A stretch of DNA of 64,000 bases from Thiocapsa marina 5811 (lineage in GTDB: Bacteria > Pseudomonadota > Gammaproteobacteria > Chromatiales > Chromatiaceae): assembly GCF_000223985.1 (NCBI RefSeq), contig NZ_AFWV01000007.1:1-64000 (forward strand). The letters are read 5' to 3'. Under the pieces are notes generated by a model. The model was not told where the DNA came from, did not search any database, and saw nothing but the letters and a program-made list of their open reading frames with translations. The translations under genes and the position numbers were made by a program. Of the stretch, positions 1 through 8,072 are shown piece after piece. How positions within the stretch are numbered: the first letter of the stretch is position 1; each line of letters opens with the position of its first letter.

Positions 1-962
1 GGATCTACCCGCTGCCCACGACCACCTGCGTGGTCCGGGCTATTTCCACTAAACCTCACTCGGAGTCAGACCCCATGTTGCATCATCCCACCCTGGACAA
101 GCTCCAACAGCTGCGCCTCGTCGGCATGTCCACCGCCCTGCGCGAGCAGCTCGATCTTCCCGAGATCCACACCCTGGGCTTCGAGGAGCGCCTCGGCCTG
201 CTCGTGGACCGGGAGCTGACCACGCGCGAGGATCGCCGCCTGCAGACCCGTCTGCGCCAGGCCAAACTCAAGCACAGCGCCTGCCTGGAAGACCTCGACT
301 ACAGCACGCCGCGCGGTCTGGATCGCGGCCTCGTCACCCAACTGGCCACCGGCCAATGGATCCGCGAGGGGCTCAATTGCCTGGTCCTCGGCCCGACCGG
401 CGTCGGGAAGACGTGGCTGGCGTGCGCACTGGCCCAGCAGGCGTGCCGACAGGGTTTCACCACGCGCTATCTGCGCGCCCCGCGCCTGTTCGAGGAACTG
501 CGCCTCGCCCACGCCGACGGCGGCTTCCCCAAGCTCATGCGCAGCTTCGCCAAGACCGATCTGCTGCTGCTCGACGACTGGGGGCTCATGGGGCTGGACG
601 CCGAGGCCCGGCGCGACCTGCTCGAGCTGCTCGACGACCGCCACGGCCAGCGCGCCACGCTCATCACCAGCCAGCTGCCCCTCGAGCATTGGCACGACCT
701 GATCGGGGATCCCACCCTCGCCGATGCGATCCTCGACCGACTGGTCCACAACGCCTACCGGATCACCCTCAAAGGCGAGTCGATGCGCAAACGCCACGCC
801 CGGACGTTGACGCCGAGCGTACCCGCCGAGTAACAATGACACGCCTGCGTCGCTTCGCTCCGACTGCCCCGGCCGAATGGCCGTGGAACGGGTGGCCGAA
901 TGCCGGTGGAATCGCCGGCCGGATGTTGGTGGAACAGGTGGCCGAATGGCGTGGAATGCGCA
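1..962 (+). mobile_element. IS21-family element, right part
   Basis: Seen: an istB-type ATPase gene followed at about 865-955 by four imperfect copies of a roughly 22-bp unit with the core GGCCGAATG..GTGGAA. The last copy ends in ...GCGCA at 962. IS21 elements are known to carry multiple terminal repeats bound by IstA and to end in CA. The istA transposase gene must lie left of the window edge. Sequence from about 963 reads as an interior segment of a different transposase, so the element probably inserted into that gene. The exact end and any target duplication cannot be verified without the left end. Confidence 0.65.
75..833 (+). CDS. istB: IS21-family helper ATPase IstB
   Basis: IstB is the AAA+ helper of IS21-type transposition. 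It hydrolyses ATP, activates the IstA transposase and selects target DNA. The 252-residue product has a Walker A motif GPTGVGKT at residues 106-113 and a Walker B LLLLDDWG with the acidic pair at about 167-168. The N-terminal helical part (LDKLQQLRLVGMS) is typical of the family, and the length is normal. The ATG at 75 is preferred over upstream codons because it matches the usual IstB N-terminus (MLHHPTLDKL) and follows GGAG. The partner istA is outside the window. The gene appears intact. Confidence 0.93.
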   Translation: MLHHPTLDKLQQLRLVGMSTALREQLDLPEIHTLGFEERLGLLVDRELTTREDRRLQTRLRQAKLKHSACLEDLDYSTPRGLDRGLVTQLATGQWIREGLNCLVLGPTGVGKTWLACALAQQACRQGFTTRYLRAPRLFEELRLAHADGGFPKLMRSFAKTDLLLLDDWGLMGLDAEARRDLLELLDDRHGQRATLITSQLPLEHWHDLIGDPTLADAILDRLVHNAYRITLKGESMRKRHARTLTPSVPAE

Positions 963-2326
963 AGAAACACCTCCGCACGTTCACTCCGGCCACATGGCTA
1001 CAGATTCAGGTCGGCGCTGACACCCGGCGCTGGTTGGTCGAGACCAGCGGGTTGGGCGAGTTGCTGGACGTCGACTTCGAGGCCATGAACCTGATGCGGT
1101 TCTATCGCGCCTCCGATGCCCTGCTGCGCCACCGTGCCGCCATCGAGCAGACGCTGTTCGCCCGGGTCAGTGAATTCTTCGGGTTGGACTGGACGGTCAC
1201 GCTCTACGATCTGACCAACACCTTCTTCGAAGGCGAGGCGGCGGCCAATCCCCGGGCCAAGCACGGCCATTCCAAGGAGAAACGCAGCGACTGCCCGCTC
1301 GTAACCCTGGGCCTGGTCCTCGACAGCAGCGGCTTTGTGCGCCGCTCCGAGGTCTTCGACGGCAACGTGGTCGAAGGCACGACCCTGGAGGGCATGCTCC
1401 ACGGGTTGGGCGCCCCCGCGGGCGCCCTGGTGGTGATGGACCGCGGCATCGCCACCGAGGAGAACGTGGTGTGGCTGCGCGCGCAGGGCTATCGCTATCT
1501 GGTGGTGAGCCGGGAGCGGCAACGCCAATTCGATGCGGACGCGGCGATCGCGATCCAGACCGCCGGCGGGGATCCCATCGCCGTGCAGCGCGTCCTCGAC
1601 GCCGAGGGCGAGGAGGTTCGCCTCTACTGTTACTCCGAGCGCCGGGCACACAAGGAAGAAGGCATCGCCGAGCGGTTCTGCACCCGTTTCGAGGTGGCCC
1701 TGCAGGCCCTGCACGAGGGACTGGCGCGCCCGCGCACCACCAAGCGCATCGCCAAGCTGTGGGAACGTATCGGGCGGTTGAAGGAGAAGAGTCACGGCGT
1801 TGCGCAGCATTACACCATCACCATCGAGCCGGACGCCGGCGGGGTCAATGCCCAAGCCATCCGCTGGGAACGCCGACCGGTCGACGGCACCTTGGTCACG
1901 CACCCCGGGGTCTATTGCCTGCGCACCAACGAGCTGGCATGGGACTCGGAGCAGTTGTGGCGGACCTACGTCATGCTCACCGACCTGGAGGCGGTGTTCC
2001 GCTCCTTAAAATCGGAGTTGGGTCTGCGTCCGGTTTACCATCAGACGGCGGAACGCGCCGAGGGACACCTGTTCATCACCGTGCTGGCCTATCAGTTCGT
2101 CCAGGTCATCCGCCGGCGCCTGCAGGCGCACGGCATCACCGACCGGTGGTCCAGTCTGCGTGCGATCCTCGCCGGCCAATGCCGGGTGACCGCCACCTTC
2201 CGCCGTCCCGACGGGCGTGCCCTGCATGTGCGCAAGGCCACCCAACCGGAACCGGCGCAGCTGGCGATCATCCGGGCCCTCGGCAGCGACCCCACCCCGG
2301 GAGGTGTGCATAAAATGATTGTTTGA
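963..2326 (+). pseudogene. IS4/IS1634-type DDE transposase, 5'-truncated
   Basis: This reading frame encodes the central and C-terminal parts of an IS1634-like transposase. Visible landmarks are YDLTNTFFEG with the first catalytic Asp, VVMDRGIATEEN with the second, and the C-terminal region LEAVFRSLKSELGLRPVYH, carrying the catalytic Glu and the family's YREK-like region, then HLFITVLAYQFVQVIRRRL. Family members are usually about 550-600 residues. Roughly the first 100-150 residues are missing, because the IS21 right end abuts this segment. The frame stays open leftward through istB only by chance. It is presumably inactive. The right end of this element was not identified; the gene stops 3 kb before any intact chromosomal gene. 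Confidence 0.75.
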
Positions 2327-2434
2327 TCCCTCATCCCGAAGAATGGCATGTTTGTAGTGCCACTCGCCCACTTCGTTCGGCGTAAGCCAATGAAAGGAAA
2401 GGGAGCTTTGGGTGGGGTGTTAAACTTAGGCTAG

Positions 2435-2886
2435 ACTCTGCTGGAGCTGGGAGACTTCGCGCGGGCCAAGCGGCCGCGACGGCTGCCGGTGGTGCTGAGC
2501 CGCGGCGAGGTCGCCCGCCTGTTGGAACAGCTCGACGGCATGCCGCATCTGATGACCGCCTTGCTCTACGGCACCGGCATGCGTCTGATGGAATGCGTTC
2601 GGCTCCGGGTTCAGGATGTGGATTTCCAGTATCACCAGATTGTCGTCCGGGACGGAAAGGGCCAGAAGGACCGCGTGGTTCCCTTGCCGAAGCGGTTGGA
2701 GCAGCCGTTGACGGCTGCCATTCGCTGAGGCCCTCCTTTGCGACGCATTTGCTCGAGAGCGGCTACGACATCCGCACCGTTCAGGAGCTGCTCGGTCACG
2801 CGGATGTGTCGACGACCATGATCTACACCCATGTCCTCAATCGCGGTGGGCAGGGCGTGCTGAGTCCGCTGGATGGCCTGTTGTAG
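2435..2886 (+). pseudogene. integron integrase (IntI-type tyrosine recombinase) remnant
   Basis: Two frames together give pieces of an integron-type tyrosine recombinase. Frame 1 (about 2435-2727) reads [19 protein letters not shown], then [20 protein letters not shown] with the catalytic box I Arg and [13 protein letters not shown]. Frame 2 (about 2715-2886) reads [38 protein letters not shown] with the catalytic Tyr, then [14 protein letters not shown]. The GTG at 2489 is only an internal codon. The N-terminal core-binding domain is absent. The stretch between PLTAAI and the box II His, which holds the IntI-specific patch, is deleted with a frameshift. The wording of both halves is much closer to IntI than to XerC/D. 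No attI or attC site was recognised nearby. Confidence 0.78.
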
Positions 2887-3304
2887 CGCTCGCTATCGGC
2901 CGCCTGCGTTGGATCTCTGCGGCTTTGCTCATCACGCCGGCCGCCGTGGGCGTGCCGGAGCGAAGTTCACCGAACCCGGCGACGGCGCTGGTGGACTGCG
3001 CTGCGCTTGTCCACCCTACGGCGCGAGATCATCGCAGTGGCCGGTTTTGTGATCGCCGCCACCCTGCGGTCCGCGTGCTTCTCTGGGCAGGGCGAGAAAG
3101 TGTTCACGATCTCGTCCATGGCACTGCCGGTATGGGCTTATGAAGAGGCGGTCGGGGCTGTTCGCGCGAATGATGCCTGGTGCGATCGTTGGAGAGCAGC
3201 GGCGGTGGACGCCGGGATTCGCGCTTCTTCATCCCGGCCCGGGTGCTTTCGGAATCGAGGGCGGTTTTGGACTCGGGCGTCCGGCTCGTTGCGAATCGTA
3301 GCGC
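2887..3304. other. non-coding stretch after integrase remnant
   Basis: No supported gene. It holds one copy of the GGTGGAC...GTCCACC palindrome (2990-3020). The rest is GC-rich sequence in which I see no conserved protein fragment, tRNA or attC-like structure. Confidence 0.5.
2990..3020 (+). repeat. palindromic repeat, GTCCACC type
   Basis: A 7-bp stem GGTGGAC/GTCCACC encloses a TGCGCTGCGCTT loop and is followed by CTACG. The same unit recurs near 9.3 kb and 15.6 kb. This copy is single, not paired. Confidence 0.8.
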
Positions 3305-3423
3305 TCAAACCGCTACAATCCCATTCGCTTGAAGTCTCTGTGCGAGCTTGATCAGCTTCTCATCGAATCGGGATCGTCATTGGCGACGATCCGCACGACG
3401 ACGTTGGTATCGACCGCGAGCAT
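3305..3423 (-). pseudogene. VapC-type PIN toxin, internally deleted remnant
   Basis: From an ATG at 3423 the minus strand reads MLAVDTNVVVRIVANDDPDS, the standard first strand of a VapC PIN domain with its metal-binding Asp. It then hits a stop at 3352. In the neighbouring frame the sequence continues FDEKLIKLAQRLQANGIVAV to a stop at 3305, which resembles a PIN-domain C-terminus. The ~90 central residues are gone and the two ends are joined out of frame. Upstream (about 3424-3540) a frame reading CRFVALDDIEEAIARGVSE may be the tail of the lost antitoxin; this is weak. The locus cannot make an active toxin. Confidence 0.6.
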
Positions 3424-3542
3424 GTGTTTCGCTGACTCCCCGGGCGATTGCCTCTTCTATATCATCCAAAGCGACAAAGCGACAAAGAGCCACCTCGATG
3501 GTGCCCGTGCTCGACGCTTCCGGGCCGACGGGGGATTTGCAA

Positions 3543-4517
3543 TCAGGCGCTTGCGCCGCTCCGAATTGCCATCCGTGCGAGCGCGGCGCCGACCCCGGCA
3601 CCGAGGGTATTGAGGACGAGATCGGTGACCGAGGGGTGGCGGGGCAGCAGGATTTGCAGGGTTTCGATCGAGAGGCTCAAGGCCGCTCCGAGGAGCATGA
3701 TGTGCAGGATGGAGAGGCGGCGTCCGAAGAAGAGCATGAGCAGGGCGCCGAAGGGGATGAATCCGAAGAAATTGATGTAGATGTCCGGGGTTTTGTAATA
3801 CGGCCGGTCATGATGCAGATTCCAGAAGTCCACGTGCCTGATCTCCCACCAGCCTCCGGGGAGCTGGATCTCGACCGGATCCAGAACATCGATGGTGCGG
3901 CCGTCGATCTCGACCGACGCGGCGCGGATCTCGCCCGTCCAAGCCCGCCCGTAGGGCAGCTCGTTGCCCATCGCCAGCGCGTACTCGGGATTCCATTCGG
4001 GGAAGGGCGATCCGGATAGCGCCTGCTCGACACGGGTCTTGCCGTCGACCGTCACGGTCAGTCGATCGGGCTCGATCCGCACGCGGATCGCGTGCCAGGC
4101 GGCGTCGCGGAAGAGGCCGGCGACCTGCAGGGCTGGCGTGCCGTTGGCGTCCGATCCCGGGCGGCGGACGCGGATGACGAGATCCTCGCCCTCCTGTCCG
4201 AGTGTGAGGTTGCGATCCGAAACACCGTCGGAGATGGTGAAGAGACGGGCGGGTCCGCGTTGGTCGGGATCGTCGGTACGCGCAACGAGCCGTATCTCGA
4301 TCCGGCTCGTGTCGTTTAGGCGGCTCAACCATTCCGGAGCGCCGGGGGTGCATGCGATGCCGACCCCTGAGAACGACAAGCCCCCGTCGGCCGTGCGTTC
4401 GGCCTGATTCACGACATGTTTCGGGGGCTCGAAGGTGAAGGGGTACAGACCCACTGCCCAGTAGCCGAGCAGAAAGGGAATGAGGATCAGGATCTTGATC
4501 GGGCCGCGGGTGGGCAT
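3543..4517 (-). CDS. VanZ-like membrane protein with laminin-G/concanavalin-like insert
   Basis: A 324-residue protein. It has one N-terminal hydrophobic segment (about residues 8-27, ILILIPFLLGYWAVGLYPF). A soluble beta-rich domain follows at about 45-220, with phrases typical of LamG/concanavalin-like folds (LFTISDGV..RNLTLGQEG, AWHAIRVRIEPDRLTVTVDG). A C-terminal VanZ-type part with three or so membrane helices comes last (about 235-320, INFFGFIPFGALLMLFFGRR, ETLQILLPRHPSVTDLVLN). The function of this architecture is unknown to me; VanZ domains occur in proteins of envelope and glycopeptide contexts. The start follows from the ATG directly before the first membrane helix. It is a stand-alone gene facing the decayed region. 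Confidence 0.8.
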   Translation of the reverse strand: MPTRGPIKILILIPFLLGYWAVGLYPFTFEPPKHVVNQAERTADGGLSFSGVGIACTPGAPEWLSRLNDTSRIEIRLVARTDDPDQRGPARLFTISDGVSDRNLTLGQEGEDLVIRVRRPGSDANGTPALQVAGLFRDAAWHAIRVRIEPDRLTVTVDGKTRVEQALSGSPFPEWNPEYALAMGNELPYGRAWTGEIRAASVEIDGRTIDVLDPVEIQLPGGWWEIRHVDFWNLHHDRPYYKTPDIYINFFGFIPFGALLMLFFGRRLSILHIMLLGAALSLSIETLQILLPRHPSVTDLVLNTLGAGVGAALARMAIRSGASA

Positions 4518-4652
4518 GTGGTGCGTGTCCTTGCGGGTCTTGTTCGGTGATTTCCGGGAGAGGATTTAGGGGAGAGGATTTAGGGGCAGGTCTAGGCGGT
4601 CGGGCTGTTCATTGACGCAAATCCGTGTAGGTCGAGTTGCGTGGCTCCGGCC

Positions 4653-5933
4653 TCAGTTTGCATGCCTCCCGAAGCGGTATTGGATGCGTGTCGGTCCGCC
4701 TTTGGTCTCGCGTGTCACCCAGGCGGCGTGCAGGTTGCCGGCGTCGTCCAGGGCGATGGACGGATGGCCCTGCTCCTGGGGACCGGAAGCCCCCGGAAGC
4801 TGCAGATCCTCGCTCCAGGTGCCGTCGGCATACCGGCTCAGGAGGATGTCGCCCTGTCCTTCGCGCTCGTCGGTCCAGGCGACAACCACCGTTCCATCGG
4901 GATGCCCCGCGGCGCTGACGTGCCATTGTGCGGACAGCTCGCCGAAATCGTCCTGCACCCGCTCGTTCGGGCCGAATCCGTTTGGTCCGAGGTGCGCGGC
5001 ATAGACGTCGTAGCCGTGACGGAAGTTGCGCTTGTCCTCCCAGGCGGCGAGCAGGCGATCGTCACCGTAGGGTGCGATCGCAACCCGTGCGACGCCGTGA
5101 CCCGCGCCGTAGGGCATCTCGGGGCCTGGCGGGTCCTCGCTGATGCGCGCCGGCGGAGCGAAACGGCACGGCTGACCGGGTGCGCTTGTCGTGGCCATGA
5201 TGATGGTGTGACCCGGGCGGCGGTACTCCCAGGCGACGACCAGCCGCTCGCCGACCTGCGCGGCGGTCGGAAAGAGTTGGTCCGCCACCGGGGCGGCGGT
5301 GTCCGCCGGACAGCGGGTGTCCACCTTCAGACCGAGCGGGCCGTCGCGGCCGAGCGTCGCCGTCAGGATGTGTCCGACGCCGGTCTGCCGATCGGACCAG
5401 ACTGCGACGAGAACCCCGTCGGTGCCGTCGAGGCTGGCCTGTGCTCCTTCGGGACTCAGCTCCACGGGCGGTCCGAGGCCCTCCGGGGTCGCGAGCCGCA
5501 CGAGGATCCGGCCGTCCTCCTCCCAGGCAACGGCGAAGCGGCCATCGGGCAGGGCCGCGACAGCGGGCTCGAAGGCCTCGCCGTCGCCGCTGATCTGGAT
5601 CGCGGAGTCGAAGACGGCCGTATTCGGATCCTTCAGCGCCAGGTAGGCGCGCGGGGTTCCCGCGTGCTCGTCGTCCCACACCACGGCGAGCGTCCCTCGG
5701 GAGACGGCCAGGCTGCGGCGTCCGGCGGACGACATCCGGTGGAAGACGCCCGCCGAGGCACCGATGACCTCGATCGGCGGCTCGTCGAAGCTCCAGGGCT
5801 GCGCCGCGATCGATGCCGAGGCCGTCGCCCATGTCAGAGCGGCAACGAGCGCCCGGGTCAGGAAGGCGCGCACCGGATGCCCGGTGCAACGGATCGGGAA
5901 ACGGCTCACGAAACGGCTCACGAAACGGCTCAC
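4653..5933 (-). CDS. exported sialidase/beta-propeller-like protein, function unknown
   Basis: The 426-residue product starts with a basic stretch and a hydrophobic signal-like segment (ALVAALTWATASASIAAQ). Repeated blade-like phrases follow: GRFAVAWEEDGR, GVLVAVWSDRQT, RLVVAWEYRRPG, RLLAAWEDKRNF, GTVVVAWTDEREG and NLHAAWVTRET. Such regularly spaced (A/V)W(E/S/T)D motifs are typical of BNR/sialidase-like propellers. No enzymatic residue set could be recognised. The GTG at 5933 overlaps the stop of the upstream thioredoxin-like gene (GTGA). Two further in-frame GTG codons follow at 5921 and 5909 inside a 12-bp tandem repeat, so the true start is ambiguous. It is probably co-transcribed with the thioredoxin-like gene. 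Confidence 0.72.
   Translation of the reverse strand: MSRFVSRFVSRFPIRCTGHPVRAFLTRALVAALTWATASASIAAQPWSFDEPPIEVIGASAGVFHRMSSAGRRSLAVSRGTLAVVWDDEHAGTPRAYLALKDPNTAVFDSAIQISGDGEAFEPAVAALPDGRFAVAWEEDGRILVRLATPEGLGPPVELSPEGAQASLDGTDGVLVAVWSDRQTGVGHILTATLGRDGPLGLKVDTRCPADTAAPVADQLFPTAAQVGERLVVAWEYRRPGHTIIMATTSAPGQPCRFAPPARISEDPPGPEMPYGAGHGVARVAIAPYGDDRLLAAWEDKRNFRHGYDVYAAHLGPNGFGPNERVQDDFGELSAQWHVSAAGHPDGTVVVAWTDEREGQGDILLSRYADGTWSEDLQLPGASGPQEQGHPSIALDDAGNLHAAWVTRETKGGPTRIQYRFGRHAN
5898..5933 (-). repeat. 12-bp tandem repeat carrying three GTG start candidates
   Basis: Three tandem copies of GTGAGCCGTTTC on the minus strand give Met/Val-Ser-Arg-Phe repeats at the N-terminus of the downstream protein. 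Each copy begins with an in-frame GTG, so copy-number changes of 12 bp keep the frame. Confidence 0.85.
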
Positions 5934-6403
5934 GAGGCACCTGCGATGGCCAGTGCCTCTTGGATCTTGGCGTCGGCCTCGAGCAGATCCTCGATCCGCT
6001 GCACGCCGACCAGACGCAGGACCGTCTCGCCGTCCGGCGTCATGAACGAAAAGACGGGTGTCACGAAGGCGTCGTAGCGGGTCCCGAGCTCGCGCTCGGT
6101 GATGCGCTCGCCAATCGGCAGGCGCAGGCGCTCGCCGCCCTCGGCGTCGACATAGGCGAGCGCGTAATGCGCGGAGTAGCGTTCGTGCACCTGCGTGTCG
6201 GAGAAGGCCTCCTTGTTGGTCTTCTCGCAATAACCGCAGCCGTACCGGCCGAAGTAGACGAACAGCGGTTTGCCTTCGTCCCGCGCCTGTTGCATGGCCT
6301 GGTCGAAGGGCTTGAAGGCGTAGCCGTCCGGCGCCTCGGCGTGGGCTGCGGCGCCGCAGAGCAGGAGAAGGCCGAGGAGGGTCGATCGAGTGAATCGGGC
6401 CAT
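5930..6403 (-). CDS. periplasmic thioredoxin-like protein
   Basis: A 157-residue protein with an N-terminal signal peptide (MARFTRSTLLGLLLLCGAAA). A thioredoxin-like fold of the SoxW/DUF255-like type follows, with the redox motif CGYC in LFVYFGRYGCGYCEKTNKEA and a cis-Pro in FVTPVFSFMTPDG. It probably acts as a thiol-disulfide reductase or chaperone in the periplasm. The ATG at 6403 is chosen because it opens directly onto the signal peptide; longer frames upstream lack one. The stop overlaps the start of the exported propeller-like protein, so the two are likely co-translated, and that protein may be a substrate or partner (inference). Confidence 0.83.
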   Translation of the reverse strand: MARFTRSTLLGLLLLCGAAAHAEAPDGYAFKPFDQAMQQARDEGKPLFVYFGRYGCGYCEKTNKEAFSDTQVHERYSAHYALAYVDAEGGERLRLPIGERITERELGTRYDAFVTPVFSFMTPDGETVLRLVGVQRIEDLLEADAKIQEALAIAGAS

Positions 6404-6539
6404 GGGTTCAAGCTCCCGCGCGTGGGACGAATAGGGGTTGCGTGCCGGCACCTTATCAAAAGCCGGCGCGAACCGGCAGCCGGGGTTGGTCGGTCGTTCA
6501 GGCCATCTTGGCACGCGGCGAGTCGCGATGATCCGGCGC

Positions 6540-7985
6540 TCAACGCCGCCAAAAGGCCGGCGAGAGGATCACCAGGATGGTCAGGATCTCCAGCCGCCCG
6601 AGCAGCATGGCGACGACGCCGAGCAGCTTTCCGGTATCGCTCACCGTTTGGAAGGTGAGTGCGACCTCGCCGAGGCCCGGACCGAGATTGTTCAGACAGG
6701 TGGCGACGGCGCTGAAGGCATCCAGCGGGGCGAGCCCTGCGTGGATCATCAAGAGTGTCAAGGTCGCGACCGCGAAGGTATAGAGTGCGAAAAAGCCCCA
6801 GACCGAACGTGCGAGGCGGGGGTCGACGATACGTCGGCCCAACCGCAACGGCAGGATGGCGTGCGGATGGATGAGCTGACGCACCTCCTGCGCGCCCTGC
6901 TTGACCATCAGCAGGACACGCAGCACCTTCATGCCGCCGGCGGTCGAGCCGCCGCACCCGCCGACGAAGCTGATGTAGATGAGCAGGAGGGGCAGGAAAT
7001 CGGGCCAGTGGGCGAAGTCGACGGTCCCGAACCCGGTGCTGGTGACGATGGAGACCACCTCGAATGCGGCGTCGCGCAGGCTGGCATGCACCTGATCATA
7101 GGGGCCTTCCACGTAGAGGATCAGACCGACCAGCAGAACCATGCCGAGGACGAAGCCGAGGAAGGTCCTGGCTTCGGTGTCGCGCAGATAGTGCAACGGA
7201 TTGCGATCGAGCCAGACCAGGTAGTGGACGCCGAAGTTGATCGCGGCCAGGAGCATGAAGACCACGGCGACCGCCTCGACGGCGGGGCTTGCGAAATGGC
7301 CCATGCTGGCGTCGTGGGTGGAGAAGCCGCCGGTGGAGACCGTCGACAGGCTGTGGGAGACGGCGTCGAAGGGGGTCATCCCCGCAAGCCAGTAGCCGCC
7401 GGCGCAGGCCAGGGTGAGGGTGAAGTAGATCATCCAGAGCGCACGAGCGGTTTGGGTCAGGCGCGGGGTCAGCTTCTCCTCTTTGAGCGGCCCGGGCGCC
7501 TCGGCCCGGTAGAGCTGCATCCCGCCGATGCCCAGCATGGGCATGACCGCTACCCCGAGCACGATGAGTCCCATCCCGCCGAACCACTGGAGCTGCTGGC
7601 GGTAGAAGAGCAGCGAGCGCGGCATGCTGTCCAGGCCGGCGATCACGGTCGCGCCGGTGGTGGTGATGCCGGAGGTGGATTCGAACAGGGCATCGACCGG
7701 CGAGAGACCGAAGCCGTTCATCAGGGGCCAAGCCCCCAGGATACTCAGCAGGACCCAGAAGAGGGCCACGACCAGATAACCGTCGCCGACGCTCAGCTCG
7801 CGTGCGTGGCGTCGACCGATCAGCCAGAGGAAGGCGCCGCCGGCGAGCGAGCCGACCATCGGCCAGAGGAAGTGCACGACCTCCGCCTCCCGATACCACA
7901 GACCCACCAGGACCGGACCGACTAAGGTGACGCCGAAGATCAGCGCATAGATGCCGACGATCCGACCCACCAGGACCAGGTTCAT
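6540..7985 (-). CDS. trkH: potassium uptake protein TrkH/TrkG
   Basis: A 481-residue integral membrane protein of the Trk/Ktr/HKT superfamily, the K+-conducting subunit that works with the TrkA gating ring. All four selectivity-filter loops are visible: SGITTTGATV, STVSTGGFST, SIVTSTGFGT and TCLNNLGPGLG. About ten membrane segments are spread along the chain and the length is normal. No trkA is seen in the window. The start at 7985 gives the expected N-terminus with the first helix (IVGIYALIFGVTLVGPVLVG). It is flanked by a divergent-function glycosyltransferase gene on the same strand, with an 87-bp gap. Confidence 0.95.
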   Translation of the reverse strand: MNLVLVGRIVGIYALIFGVTLVGPVLVGLWYREAEVVHFLWPMVGSLAGGAFLWLIGRRHARELSVGDGYLVVALFWVLLSILGAWPLMNGFGLSPVDALFESTSGITTTGATVIAGLDSMPRSLLFYRQQLQWFGGMGLIVLGVAVMPMLGIGGMQLYRAEAPGPLKEEKLTPRLTQTARALWMIYFTLTLACAGGYWLAGMTPFDAVSHSLSTVSTGGFSTHDASMGHFASPAVEAVAVVFMLLAAINFGVHYLVWLDRNPLHYLRDTEARTFLGFVLGMVLLVGLILYVEGPYDQVHASLRDAAFEVVSIVTSTGFGTVDFAHWPDFLPLLLIYISFVGGCGGSTAGGMKVLRVLLMVKQGAQEVRQLIHPHAILPLRLGRRIVDPRLARSVWGFFALYTFAVATLTLLMIHAGLAPLDAFSAVATCLNNLGPGLGEVALTFQTVSDTGKLLGVVAMLLGRLEILTILVILSPAFWRR

Positions 7986-8072
7986 GGGTGCTCCCGAGCG
8001 CCAGCTCGGATTCCGGCACGCGTGTGGATCCCGCGCCGTACGGCGTTCGCCGACGGAGCCGGACGTGCAGAC

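Noticed and set aside
356-955. N-terminal part of the long open frame that runs into the IS1634-type transposase
   Set aside because: It is Pro/Arg-rich, antisense-like in composition, and lies fully inside istB in another frame. It becomes transposase-like only after about 963.
2887-3304. attI or attC site next to the integrase remnant
   Set aside because: No paired RYYYAAC/GTTRRRY core sites in the right arrangement were seen.
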